A stretch of DNA of 16,564 bases from the NCBI GenBank assembly GCA_964654535.1, contig CAZZIZ010000064.1, positions 1 to 16,564 of the forward strand, in the 5' to 3' direction. Shown here piece by piece: positions 7,196 to 14,460 of this stretch. Source of the stretch: CAZZIZ01 sp964654535 (GTDB lineage Bacteria; Bacteroidota; Bacteroidia; Chitinophagales; UBA2359). Positions within the stretch are counted from its first letter, which is position 1. Each line of letters opens with the position of its first letter. The translations under genes and the position numbers were made by a program. Under the pieces are notes generated by a model. It was not told the DNA's origin, did no database searches, and saw only the letters and a program-made list of their open reading frames with translations.

Positions 7196-7988
7196 TCAGT
7201 TTTTCGATTTTACCCGATTCATAAATACGCTTAAGACTGATTTGTTGCCTAAACGTAGAGCTTTACTTATTGCATCTCTGGCTGCGATGGGTGTAATGCT
7301 GTTGCTTACATTTTTTGGGGTCTTTTCCGACTTTCGTATCAACAATATAAGTCCTGAAAAAACACATATGTTTTTCAGTGGCGTTTTTCCTGGCATGCTT
7401 GTAATTGCAGGTTTATTTATTACTGCAGCGACGTTTAGACCCTTGGCGGACAGCAGAATTGCGCACGGATATTTAGGATTACCAGCTTCTCATTTTGAGA
7501 AATATCTGAGCAAGTGGCTATTAACAGGCCCAGTTTATCTCATTGCAGGTATGGCATTAATTGCAATTACCGCGGTAGTTGCCAAAGTCATTCTTGCTGT
7601 TTACCCGGGTACAAGTATAAACTTGGCTGAAACGCTTAAAGGATTGAGACTAGGAAATATTGGAGATTATTTATTTATACATTCAATATTCTTACTTGGT
7701 GCTATTGCTTTTAAAAGACTGGCATTTTGGAAAACACTGCTCACTATGTTCGCAACTTTAATGACTTGGGCCATGTTTACGGGATTGTCATTTAGACTAA
7801 TTTTTGCGAAGTATTTCACGGGTAGTTCGATGACCATTGATGATAGCAATTTTGATTTTAATTTGACTCCCGAGTTTTTGAATTTCGGCCCGGAGCAAGG
7901 ATGGTGGATCGCAGGAGTAATATCTCTATTGGTATGGGCAACATTCAATACTGCTGCTTATTTCAAACTAAAAGAAACGGAGGTATAA
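7185..7988 (+). CDS. ABC-2 type membrane protein (permease subunit)
   Basis: A 267-residue integral membrane protein with about six hydrophobic helices (roughly 26-46, 67-84, 112-137, 161-176, 182-204, 239-259). The frame is open from 7140, but the ATG at 7185 is chosen because it begins MKSNQFFDF, overlaps the ATPase stop by 11 bp and leaves a normal cytoplasmic N-terminus. A conserved-looking cytoplasmic stretch GLPASHFEKYLSKWL (98-112) follows helix 2, as in other Bacteroidota permeases paired with GntR-linked ATPases. I recognise the gene from this context and topology rather than a catalytic motif. It most likely forms the channel for the ATPase encoded just upstream. Confidence 0.8.
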   Translation: MKSNQFFDFTRFINTLKTDLLPKRRALLIASLAAMGVMLLLTFFGVFSDFRINNISPEKTHMFFSGVFPGMLVIAGLFITAATFRPLADSRIAHGYLGLPASHFEKYLSKWLLTGPVYLIAGMALIAITAVVAKVILAVYPGTSINLAETLKGLRLGNIGDYLFIHSIFLLGAIAFKRLAFWKTLLTMFATLMTWAMFTGLSFRLIFAKYFTGSSMTIDDSNFDFNLTPEFLNFGPEQGWWIAGVISLLVWATFNTAAYFKLKETEV

Positions 7989-7990
7989 GC

Positions 7991-8362
7991 ATGGAGTTCA
8001 GAAAACAACAACCAATCTATATGCAGATTGCCGATTACGTCTTGGAGAATATTCTCAATGGCGAATGGCAAGTCGGCGATAAAGTACAGTCGGTCCGCGA
8101 GTTGGCCGCAAATATTCAAGTAAATCCAAACACCGTTATGAGATCATACACCTATCTACAAGAACAAAACATAATTGCCAACAAAAGAGGCATTGGTTAT
8201 TTCATTTCCGAAGGCGCAATTGATAAAACCAAGCGCTTGAAGAAAGATGAATTTCTAAAGCAGTTTTTGCCAGAAGTCTTTAAGACAATGGACTTACTAA
8301 ACATTTCGATCGACGATTTGAAAAAAATCTACGATGAGGAAAAGGCTCCTTCAACATCATAA
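7991..8362 (+). CDS. GntR-family transcriptional repressor, YtrA subfamily
   Basis: A 123-residue regulator. The winged helix-turn-helix spans about residues 9-73, with the typical QPIYMQIADYV opening, the recognition helix around VNPNTVMRSYTYLQ (44-57) and the wing G-I-G-Y-F (67-71). The C-terminal part is only about 45 residues, two short helices, which defines the YtrA subfamily; it lacks a large effector-binding domain. The frame is open from 7901, but the ATG at 7991 is clearly right: it lies 2 bp past the permease stop and 7 bp after GGAGG (7979-7983), an unusually good Shine-Dalgarno for this phylum. As a dimer it probably binds the dyad at 6303-6327 and represses its own operon. The inducing signal is unknown. 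Confidence 0.9.
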   Translation: MEFRKQQPIYMQIADYVLENILNGEWQVGDKVQSVRELAANIQVNPNTVMRSYTYLQEQNIIANKRGIGYFISEGAIDKTKRLKKDEFLKQFLPEVFKTMDLLNISIDDLKKIYDEEKAPSTS

Positions 8363-8381
8363 ACTCTTAAAACACATTACT

Positions 8382-9128
8382 ATGAAAACAAGTAATAAAA
8401 TTTTACTAAGTCTGTTTGGACTACTACTATTTACGACTGTAGCAGGCGCTATGATTCTTCGTAGCGGTCTTATGAATGTGAATGCTGTACAAGGCAGCGG
8501 GAATGTTTCGGCAGAAGAACGAAGTGTGGAAGCATTTGATGAATTGAAACTGCGCGGACAGTATAAGGTGTATTTGACTCAAGGAAACGAAAGTTTGCGT
8601 ATCGAAACCGACGATAACTTGTTGGATTTAATCGAAACTTACGTTGATGATGGTGAACTACACATCGTAACCAAAAAAGGAAATAAGTTGGTTTCAAGTG
8701 ACAATGTAAAAGTATTCGTCGGTTTCAAAACGCTTAAAGAAATTCGCAGCAGCGGCTCTTGTGTTATTGAAGCTGAAAGTCCAATTGTAGTCCCACGCTT
8801 CGAAGTATCTGGGTCGGGATATTGCAAAACAACAATACCTCTCGAGACAGACTACCTTGGCGTGAGCATTAGTGGTTCCGGAAAGTTTGAAGGTACAGGC
8901 AGAGCAACAAGAGCAGAGTATCAAGTTAGTGGCTCGGGCTCTATCGATGCCGAAGCCCTAGTCTCAGAACATGTCGAAGTAACAATTAGTGGCTCTGGGA
9001 GAGCTAAAGTATTTGCATCCGAAGAATTGGAGGCAAACATTTCTGGCAGTGGCGACGTAGGATACCGCGGACAGCCCAGACTCAGTCAGCGCATATCTGG
9101 TTCAGGAAAAATTCACTCAATAGAATAA
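8382..9128 (+). CDS. DUF2807 (head-GIN domain) putative surface protein
   Basis: A 248-residue exported protein. The frame is open from 8334, but the ATG at 8382 gives a clean N-terminal signal: Lys5, a hydrophobic core (about 7-25), then the mature part. After a short linker (GSGNVSAEERSVEAFDELKLRG) comes the head-GIN/DUF2807 domain, annotated as a putative autotransporter adhesin in databases. Its hallmark is a ladder of SGSG repeats at 143, 164, 183, 203, 221 and 239, spaced 16-21 residues, each probably one turn of a right-handed beta-helix. It follows the repressor by 19 bp, and a terminator comes 25 bp after its stop, so it is the last gene of the operon. The molecular role of this family is not established; co-regulation with an ABC exporter suggests the envelope. 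Confidence 0.87.
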   Translation: MKTSNKILLSLFGLLLFTTVAGAMILRSGLMNVNAVQGSGNVSAEERSVEAFDELKLRGQYKVYLTQGNESLRIETDDNLLDLIETYVDDGELHIVTKKGNKLVSSDNVKVFVGFKTLKEIRSSGSCVIEAESPIVVPRFEVSGSGYCKTTIPLETDYLGVSISGSGKFEGTGRATRAEYQVSGSGSIDAEALVSEHVEVTISGSGRAKVFASEELEANISGSGDVGYRGQPRLSQRISGSGKIHSIE

Positions 9129-9153
9129 TTTTTGTTTAAGGCTTATTAGTGGA

Positions 9154-9192
9154 AAGTCGAGCGGGTTACCTATGGCCTGCTTGGCTTTTTTT
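9154..9192 (+). terminator. Rho-independent terminator of the ABC/GntR/DUF2807 operon
   Basis: Bases 9154-9165 pair with 9176-9187 as a 12-bp stem (three G-T pairs) around a 10-base loop, followed at once by a run of seven T (9186-9192). It lies 25 bp after the DUF2807 stop codon. Confidence 0.8.
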
Positions 9193-9240
9193 GTTGGATT
9201 GATTTACACAAATTGAACAGTTAGTACATAATATTTCAAG

Positions 9241-9416
9241 TTGGCGCCAGTCTCCGACTGGTGTTATGGTAAAGGGCAAGTCTCCAGACTTGCAATATAA
9301 TTCTCAAGTTGGAGCCAGTCTACGACTGGTGACATGGTGAGGAGCCAGTCTCAGGTGGCGCCAGTCTCCGACTGGTGACGTGGTAAGGAGCAAGTCTCCA
9401 GACTTGCAATATAATT
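9241..9416. repeat. REP-like palindrome cluster upstream of the RAYT gene
   Basis: Two palindrome types alternate. Type 1, CCAGTC-N3-GACTGG with flanking GGCG/GGTG, occurs at 9241-9263, 9309-9331 and 9355-9377, with a truncated copy holding only its left arm at 9341-9352. Type 2, GCAAGTCTCCAGACTTGC followed by AATATAAT, occurs at 9276-9301 and 9390-9415. Type 1 plus type 2 form a unit of about 62 bp present twice in direct orientation (9241-9302 and 9355-9416). These are the kind of short hairpins that serve as recognition sites for RAYT transposases. Confidence 0.85.
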
Positions 9417-9445
9417 TGCTCATATAAAATACATACATTCAATTT

Positions 9446-9997
9446 ATGAGTAAAAAATGGAAGTTTCGCAATCCTGGAGGATTGTATTCGGTTAGCTTTT
9501 CTACTGTCAATTGGTTGAGCGTTTTTACGAGAATTGTTTACAAAGAAATAATGATCGATTCCATACGATACTGTCAAGAAAATAAAGGCTTGCTTTTATA
9601 TTGCTGGTGCCTCATGACCAATCACGTTCATTTAATTGTTTCCGCAGAAAAGGACGGCACCTTGCCCGATATATTTCGTGACATGAAAAAATTTACAGCA
9701 AACAATATTATTAGAGCAATAGAAGAGAACCCCAAAGAAAGCCGCAAAGAATGGTGGATACCCCGCTTTGAGCGAGAAGGTGAATTTAGAAGTAGCAATA
9801 CCAACTATCAGTTTTGGCAACACGGTAATCATCCTGTGGAGCTGTGGTCAAATGTGGCAATTGAAACGCACGTTGATTATATTCATAACAATCCTGTTAA
9901 GACCGGTGTTGTCGATGAGCCTGAGCACTACCTTTATAGTAGCGCACGAGATTATTGCGGCAATCCAGGTTTATTAGATGTTATTCTATTGACTTAA
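9446..9997 (+). CDS. REP-associated tyrosine transposase (RAYT, Y1/HUH superfamily)
   Basis: A complete 183-residue member of the IS200-like Y1 transposase superfamily in its Bacteroidota RAYT form. It opens MSKKWKFRNPGGLYSVSF, carries the HUH metal-binding motif in MTNHVHLIV (residues 58-66), and ends with the conserved block YIHNNPVKTGVVDEPEHYLYSSARDY; the catalytic tyrosine is probably in this C-terminal helix (VDYIHNNP), though I cannot fix which one. RAYTs are single-strand nucleases that recognise and mobilise REP hairpins and are usually single-copy domesticated genes rather than insertion sequences. REPs lie directly upstream (9241-9416) and, inverted, 36 bp downstream (10033-10055). 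The reading frame shows no damage. Confidence 0.92.
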   Translation: MSKKWKFRNPGGLYSVSFSTVNWLSVFTRIVYKEIMIDSIRYCQENKGLLLYCWCLMTNHVHLIVSAEKDGTLPDIFRDMKKFTANNIIRAIEENPKESRKEWWIPRFEREGEFRSSNTNYQFWQHGNHPVELWSNVAIETHVDYIHNNPVKTGVVDEPEHYLYSSARDYCGNPGLLDVILLT

Positions 9998-10004
9998 TGT
10001 TGTC

Positions 10005-10018
10005 GAGTTTGGAAACTC
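10005..10018. repeat. Short hairpin after the RAYT gene
   Basis: GAGTTT and AAACTC pair around GG just after the transposase stop codon. It may be a diverged type 2 REP, since both have the form AAGTnT-n2-AnACTT, or a weak terminator. No T-run follows, so a REP remnant is preferred. Confidence 0.4.
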
Positions 10019-10032
10019 CAACTTCGCTGGGT

Positions 10033-10055
10033 CACCAGTCGGAGACTGGCGCCAA
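10033..10055. repeat. REP palindrome, inverted, downstream of the RAYT gene
   Basis: These 23 bases are the exact reverse complement of the REP at 9241-9263. The transposase gene is therefore bracketed by REPs in opposite orientation, the typical arrangement of a RAYT locus. Confidence 0.88.
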
Positions 10056-10131
10056 CCAGCGCATCCCAATTGGAAATTAGGACGAATTAGGGTTTGAGAC
10101 AAGTTGAATTTATAAAAGCATTAACAAAAGT

Positions 10132-11055
10132 ATGGGAAACGGGAGCAATTCGAAACTATGGTTAATCGTCATTTTAGTAGCGGTTATATTTTCCATCGGA
10201 AGTTGTTTGCGAAATATTTTGGTAGTAGGAGATAGTGTTTCAAACGAAATCATGCAATCCTTCAAGACCCTAGAGTCTTCAATCGATGATTCAAATAGAA
10301 GAGCTCAAGTTTCTATCGATGATATAAAGCTACAGATAATGTATTCTCTTAGGGGTAATCCCGATTCATCCAAAGTGATGAGCAAAATTCAAGAAATAGA
10401 GTTAGAGAATGGCAATGTAGCTAAGACCATCAATGAACTTAAATCTCAAATCATAGCTGGAGCTACGGTTGATGGAAAAATGAGTCAGCGCGATAAAAAA
10501 GCGGTCAATATGGTAATGATTGACGGCGGCAAGGCATCGGATTTGAAAAACGATCTAATTGCCCACCGAAAGTTTCTGTTAGCCGGCATTTCTTCGATGT
10601 CGTCAAAAGGCAAGGGAAACTGTATCGCTAGCTTTAATTCTGAATTCATGGAAGAGTTTGACTTGAGCTTGGCGGATATCGAAAACTTTCACCGAGATGA
10701 CGGAAGGTCTTGGGAAGAACTGAATTTTAAAGATATGCCAACCGCCCCAGCACTGACACTCTTAAATAAAATGGAGAATGACTTGCTCCATTCTCTAAAC
10801 GAATGTTATGAGGTGATTTATAATTGTTTCACCACGAGAGCGGAAGACGAATACTACGTCACCGGCTACATCAAAAGCCGAAAACCATTTGAAGGATTTG
10901 ACCCCGACACAATTATTGTAGAAAGACGAGACGGTAAACGAATGACCAATGCAGAAAGAGACTCAGTCCTAAAAGCATACAAAGAAAACAACCTAACCCC
11001 AAACGCTACTTTTGTTGGAGAAAATTGGTTTAACAAAATTCAGAGCGAACATTAA
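10132..11055 (+). CDS. GldM-like inner-membrane protein, truncated relative to GldM
   Basis: A 307-residue protein with one N-terminal membrane helix (about 9-26) and a long periplasmic, helical part. The block W-x-x-x-NF-x-x-MP-x-A-x-x-LTLLNKMENDLLHS (194-221) closely resembles the N-terminal periplasmic domain of GldM/PorM. So does the earlier region GATVDG...GGKASDLKNDLIAHRKFL (110-149). In the type IX secretion system GldM forms a dimeric, proton-driven shaft with GldL. Full-length GldM is about 500 residues with several further beta domains; here only the membrane helix and first domain are present, followed by about 65 unrelated residues. No gldK, gldL or gldN is adjacent. Function is unknown: it could be a regulator or competitor of GldM, or part of a separate system. 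The assignment rests on motif reading by eye. Confidence 0.65.
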   Translation: MGNGSNSKLWLIVILVAVIFSIGSCLRNILVVGDSVSNEIMQSFKTLESSIDDSNRRAQVSIDDIKLQIMYSLRGNPDSSKVMSKIQEIELENGNVAKTINELKSQIIAGATVDGKMSQRDKKAVNMVMIDGGKASDLKNDLIAHRKFLLAGISSMSSKGKGNCIASFNSEFMEEFDLSLADIENFHRDDGRSWEELNFKDMPTAPALTLLNKMENDLLHSLNECYEVIYNCFTTRAEDEYYVTGYIKSRKPFEGFDPDTIIVERRDGKRMTNAERDSVLKAYKENNLTPNATFVGENWFNKIQSEH

Positions 11056-11066
11056 GCTTTGCATAA

Positions 11067-11363
11067 ATGCGCTTCCGAACAAAAGAATTCCGCTCCTTCG
11101 TCGCTGCCATTGAAAAAGCGACACAGAAACAAAGCGATTTCGACTTCGTTAAAAAAAGAGGCTGGTTAAACATCACCCATAAAGAAAGCAAAAAGACATT
11201 CCGCTACCACCGAAAAAAAGAAACTATCCTAGACGAAAATGTAAAGTGGAAAGACAGTTACGAGTTTTGGATAAAAGTTGGCGAAGAAAAAAAGGAAATA
11301 AAAGAAAACGAAGCAGCGGTAATAAATGCATTTGAAAATTGGCTAAAAAAAGACCTGAGCTAA
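11067..11363 (+). CDS. Small hypothetical protein (98 aa), unrecognised
   Basis: I do not recognise this protein. It is 98 residues, strongly charged and Lys/Glu-rich, with no signal peptide or membrane helix, so probably cytoplasmic. It looks like a small alpha/beta fold: a helix (about 5-20), a strand-rich middle with several aromatic residues (31-73, e.g. KKTFRYHRKKE and YEFWIKVGEE) and a C-terminal helix (79-96). It starts 11 bp after the GldM-like gene and is very probably co-transcribed with it. It meets the convergent T9SS cargo gene 12 bp further on. Confidence 0.6.
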   Translation: MRFRTKEFRSFVAAIEKATQKQSDFDFVKKRGWLNITHKESKKTFRYHRKKETILDENVKWKDSYEFWIKVGEEKKEIKENEAAVINAFENWLKKDLS

Positions 11364-11375
11364 AAAAGATAGCCC

Positions 11376-12323
11376 TTACTTCAAAAATATCTTTCTACTT
11401 CCGCTCACTTCTCCGTTCGATAAACTAACAATGTAAATTCCAGAAGCTAAGCGATTTAATTCGAATCTCTGAGATCCTCCTGAGTTCAATACTGATTTGT
11501 AGACAGGTTTACCCGCTAGGTCAAAAATGTTTAGCGAAAAATTACTATCAGATTCCGCGCCAATTATTTCTATAAATCCATTAGAGTCTGAAATGATTTC
11601 AATTCCCAAATCCGAAATGTCTGATATGCCTGAATAAGCGCAGATCACAGGAAAGATTGCTAGCGCAACGTCAAGGTCGTAGGCTGAAACAAAGTCGGTT
11701 CTAGTTCCATCCGCATTTTCGGTGAAGGTTCTGTTCGCTGCATCTTCAAATTCTCCATCCGCCGTAGCACGCAATGCAATACTGGCTTCAGTGTTCGCAT
11801 CGTAGTAAATACCAGTCGTAAATATAAAAGGGCCAAATCCACTAGGTGTAGCTAGAGCCAATAGGGAGTTTTCATATTCGAGGTCTTTGAAACCAAGACT
11901 AAAATTGAAAGTGGCGTGCTCATTGAAATTTATGAATATCGAGTCGTGGACTGGAATCGATTCTTCGGCCACGTCCGAAAACGGAAACTTCTTTTCCCAA
12001 AAAATTTCTGGATTGCCAGCACTAAAGTCTTCTATTTCAACAAAAACTGTAAAGGAATCTTGTTCGGTATAATTACTGACTTCTAAATCCATATATACGT
12101 CGCACAGACTTAAAGTAGGTGATCTATGCAGGTCGGAGTTAAAGAACATTGATTTCCCAACAGAGCCATCAATACCTTTTCCGGTAATAGCGCCTTCATC
12201 AGGGCCGTCGTGAAAAATAACTTCCGATATGCTTGCATTTTCGTAATGCCCCGTTAGTTGAGCATTCGCAAATTGGAAAAATAAGCAAGCCAGAAGAAAA
12301 CTGAATACATGCTTTTTATTCAT
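11376..12323 (-). CDS. Secreted protein with type IX sorting domain (type A CTD)
   Basis: A 315-residue protein with a classic Sec signal peptide (residues 1-21, ending ANA before Gln22) and a C-terminal T9SS sorting domain. The last ~75 residues hold the Por_Secre_tail pattern: FSLNIFDLAGKPVY (262-275), then RFELNRLASGIYIVSL (286-301) and a final RKIFLK. It should cross the inner membrane by Sec and be sent through the outer membrane by the T9SS, which removes the tail. The middle part (22-236) is rich in beta-strand and acidic or Asn/Asp residues, with no enzyme motif I can name. It ends 12 bp from the convergent 98-residue gene. Confidence 0.85.
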   Translation of the reverse strand: MNKKHVFSFLLACLFFQFANAQLTGHYENASISEVIFHDGPDEGAITGKGIDGSVGKSMFFNSDLHRSPTLSLCDVYMDLEVSNYTEQDSFTVFVEIEDFSAGNPEIFWEKKFPFSDVAEESIPVHDSIFINFNEHATFNFSLGFKDLEYENSLLALATPSGFGPFIFTTGIYYDANTEASIALRATADGEFEDAANRTFTENADGTRTDFVSAYDLDVALAIFPVICAYSGISDISDLGIEIISDSNGFIEIIGAESDSNFSLNIFDLAGKPVYKSVLNSGGSQRFELNRLASGIYIVSLSNGEVSGSRKIFLK

Positions 12324-12363
12324 TCTTTGTAAAGTTAGATAAAAGTATTCAGAAAGATGATAA

Positions 12364-12381
12364 TGTCATTTATATATGACA
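12364..12381. promoter_or_regulatory. Small dyad upstream of the T9SS cargo gene
   Basis: TGTCAT (12364-12369) and ATGACA (12376-12381) form a perfect 6-bp inverted repeat around TTATAT, about 40 bp ahead of the start codon on the minus strand. It could be an operator. Two poor -7-like boxes, TACTTTTA and TAACTTTA, lie between it and the gene. Confidence 0.3.
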
Positions 12382-12433
12382 ATACGAATAGCTTAGATGC
12401 AGACTAACTATAACAGTATCAAAGATTGTCATT

Positions 12434-13318
12434 TCACTTCCGAACACTCACCAAATAAACCCCAGCAAAAATCAAAACCGCCGACCCCAGTTTCTCTGGA
12501 GTCAAAACACCTTTGCCAAGAAAAACCGCAATGGCACTAGCAATAATGGGTTGCGTGTAGATATAAGCACCCACCACAGATGCGTTCAGTTTTTTCAGTC
12601 CAATAGAATTGAGCAAGTAAGCAAAAAACGTAGTTGCAATAACGACATAGGCCGTGGCGTAGTACACGTAGCGAGGCATGGCTGCCCAATCGATGGTATT
12701 AAACTGCGTCCAACCAAAAGGCAAAACGATCAAAGCACCGAAAGTGAAAATCCATTTAACAATGGTAATTGGGTGATACTTGTTCAAAAGCGGCTTAATT
12801 AATACAAAGTACAGGGCATACGATGCTGCGTTTATTACAATGAACAAATCTCCGGTTAGATTTCCATCGTTTGCACCTGTCGAATTATTAGATAAAACAA
12901 TAAGTGCAGCACCCAGCGCTCCAAGCGCTATCCCAAGAATTTTTCCCAGGCCTAGTTTTTCATTGATTAGAAAAAAGGCCAAAACCAAAACAATAATTGG
13001 AGTTGTTATCATTAGCAAGGATGCGTTAATCGGAGAAGTCATAGACAAGCCCTTAATAAACATCATCTGATTGATAGCAATACCGAAAATACTCGCCAAA
13101 GCCAATTTGAAAAAATCTTTCCGTTCAACTTTCTCGCGAACGAAAAGGGAGTGTACGATCCAAAACATAAAGAGCGCTACCCAAACGCGAATGAGTACCA
13201 AACCCAGTGGTTTAATAAACACCGGAGTAACCTCCTTGGCAATAACGTAATTAGCTGCGTAAATTAAATTTGCGCCAATAGCGGCGAGATGAGCAAGAAA
13301 GGTGGAGGGTTTGGACAA
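12434..13318 (-). CDS. EamA/DMT-superfamily transporter
   Basis: A 294-residue membrane protein with ten predicted helices arranged as two EamA repeats (about 10-142 and 155-293), the standard length and architecture of the drug/metabolite transporter family. Typical signs include AANYVIAKEVTP in helix 1, LSMTSPINASLLMITTPIIVLVLA in helices 3-4 and the repeat-2 counterpart NASVVGAYIYTQPIIASAIAVFLGK. Such proteins move small metabolites across the inner membrane, usually outward; the substrate cannot be read from sequence. It starts 21 bp after the phospholipase-like gene, so the two are likely one transcription unit. Confidence 0.88.
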   Translation of the reverse strand: MSKPSTFLAHLAAIGANLIYAANYVIAKEVTPVFIKPLGLVLIRVWVALFMFWIVHSLFVREKVERKDFFKLALASIFGIAINQMMFIKGLSMTSPINASLLMITTPIIVLVLAFFLINEKLGLGKILGIALGALGAALIVLSNNSTGANDGNLTGDLFIVINAASYALYFVLIKPLLNKYHPITIVKWIFTFGALIVLPFGWTQFNTIDWAAMPRYVYYATAYVVIATTFFAYLLNSIGLKKLNASVVGAYIYTQPIIASAIAVFLGKGVLTPEKLGSAVLIFAGVYLVSVRK

Positions 13319-13339
13319 GGGTTTTGAGATTTACAAAAA

Positions 13340-14353
13340 TCAATGCGAGTGTTCTCGCCCCTTAATCTTACCGCCTTGAAACAGCTTATCCAGTTCCTCC
13401 TGCTTTTTCCTATCCTCCTCGTTTAGTTCAAAGGTACCCAGTCCAGCTAAGTCGGGCTGACCAGCATCGACCCAAGCAGTATACCAAAAGCTACCAACCG
13501 CAATAATCGCTTTGCGCATACGACGCTCCACCATACCTTCCATCATCAAGTGGTATTCGGCAGAATATTCTACCGAGTAAGTCTTATTCGTAACCGTGCC
13601 GCGATCCTCATAAGCATACTTCTGATCACTAGGAAACTCATCGTTAAGTATCTGTTCAAAGTTCAAAACTGTATCGACAGCAGCGGCACTTTCCAAAACA
13701 AAATCCCAAATCGTTTCGTTCGGATAATCAATGTACTCAGCCTTGCCCACCCAGTAGTCATAGTCCTCACCAAACAACTCCGGCAAACGCGATTCCCAAA
13801 AACCGTGAATGCCGTGCTGGTTCGTCAACTGACCATTATAGTTAGTAGTAGTGTGCAGCGGCACGTGACCGTCAGCCACGTAATGACCCAAGTCCGCAGA
13901 CAAACTGAGAATACGTTTCACATCCTTTTCCTCAAAAGCCTTTTGCAAGTAGTAAGTCCATTTTTCAATCGTCCAAGGCACGATACCATAAGCCTTCAAA
14001 GTATCTTCGCTAAATGCGGCCACCGCCTCATCCCAGCGACGCGGAACATTTTCATAAGGATACTCACCGTAGTGATCTATATCTATATAGTGTCGCGGCG
14101 CCTCGTTCTCCGAAGCGTAGCGGCGTTTGTCCGGATCGACCGCATGTGTGGTAACGTACTCCAGATGTTGCTTATAAAATGCCACCATTTCTGGAGGCAG
14201 CGTAAATACCGCTAGGCGATTTATTCGCTTATGTCCCCAAAAGCCCCAAGGGCTCGGCGCCTCACAAGGAGGAATAGGAGAGCTAAATGAAAGCCCAACA
14301 ACAGATAAAAGGAGTATGAAGAATAGAAGAAGAGGTTTTCGCTGACCGTACAT
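13340..14353 (-). CDS. Zinc-dependent phospholipase C / S1-P1 nuclease superfamily enzyme
   Basis: A 337-residue exported protein with a signal peptide (hydrophobic 8-23, cleavage likely near 24-26). The zinc-ligand pattern of this superfamily can be traced: Trp36 and His41 (W-x4-H), Asp73, His88, then HxxxD-x5-H at His157/Asp161/His167, and HxxxE at His183/Glu187. Spacing matches Bacillus PLC and P1 nuclease. The last acid is Glu as in PLC rather than Asp as in P1, which favours phospholipase C, although substrate choice is not proven. In both models the Trp is the mature N-terminus, whereas here about ten residues remain between the likely signal cleavage site and Trp36. The C-terminal ~25 residues are a charged tail. 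It leads a two-gene unit with the EamA transporter. Confidence 0.8.
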   Translation of the reverse strand: MYGQRKPLLLFFILLLSVVGLSFSSPIPPCEAPSPWGFWGHKRINRLAVFTLPPEMVAFYKQHLEYVTTHAVDPDKRRYASENEAPRHYIDIDHYGEYPYENVPRRWDEAVAAFSEDTLKAYGIVPWTIEKWTYYLQKAFEEKDVKRILSLSADLGHYVADGHVPLHTTTNYNGQLTNQHGIHGFWESRLPELFGEDYDYWVGKAEYIDYPNETIWDFVLESAAAVDTVLNFEQILNDEFPSDQKYAYEDRGTVTNKTYSVEYSAEYHLMMEGMVERRMRKAIIAVGSFWYTAWVDAGQPDLAGLGTFELNEEDRKKQEELDKLFQGGKIKGREHSH

Positions 14354-14357
14354 AAAG

Positions 14358-14389
14358 CAAGGTTACTTATAGTATAGCATTTCGCCAAG
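14358..14389 (-). promoter_or_regulatory. Probable promoter of the phospholipase-like gene
   Basis: On the minus strand CTTG (complement of 14386-14389), 20 bp, and TAACCTTG (complement of 14358-14365) match the Bacteroidota promoter with one mismatch per box. The -7 box ends 4 bp before the start codon, so the transcript would be nearly leaderless. Confidence 0.45.
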
Positions 14390-14460
14390 AGAATGGACTA
14401 TTGAAAGCAACAATGACGACCTTTTAAAGAACAAATTCAGGTAAAGATTGAGGAATTGGC

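Noticed and set aside
7901..7990. Longer N-terminus for the GntR repressor
   Set aside because: The extra 30 residues lie inside the permease gene; the ATG at 7991 has GGAGG at the right distance and starts the conserved domain.
9241..9416. Repeat cluster as a CRISPR array
   Set aside because: The repeats are palindromic hairpins of two types with irregular spacing, no uniform spacers and no cas genes; a RAYT gene is adjacent, so REP is the better explanation.
13550..14215. A 221-codon open frame on the plus strand
   Set aside because: It lies wholly antisense to the phospholipase-like gene, which has signal peptide and zinc-ligand motifs; its own translation is low-complexity and unlike any family.
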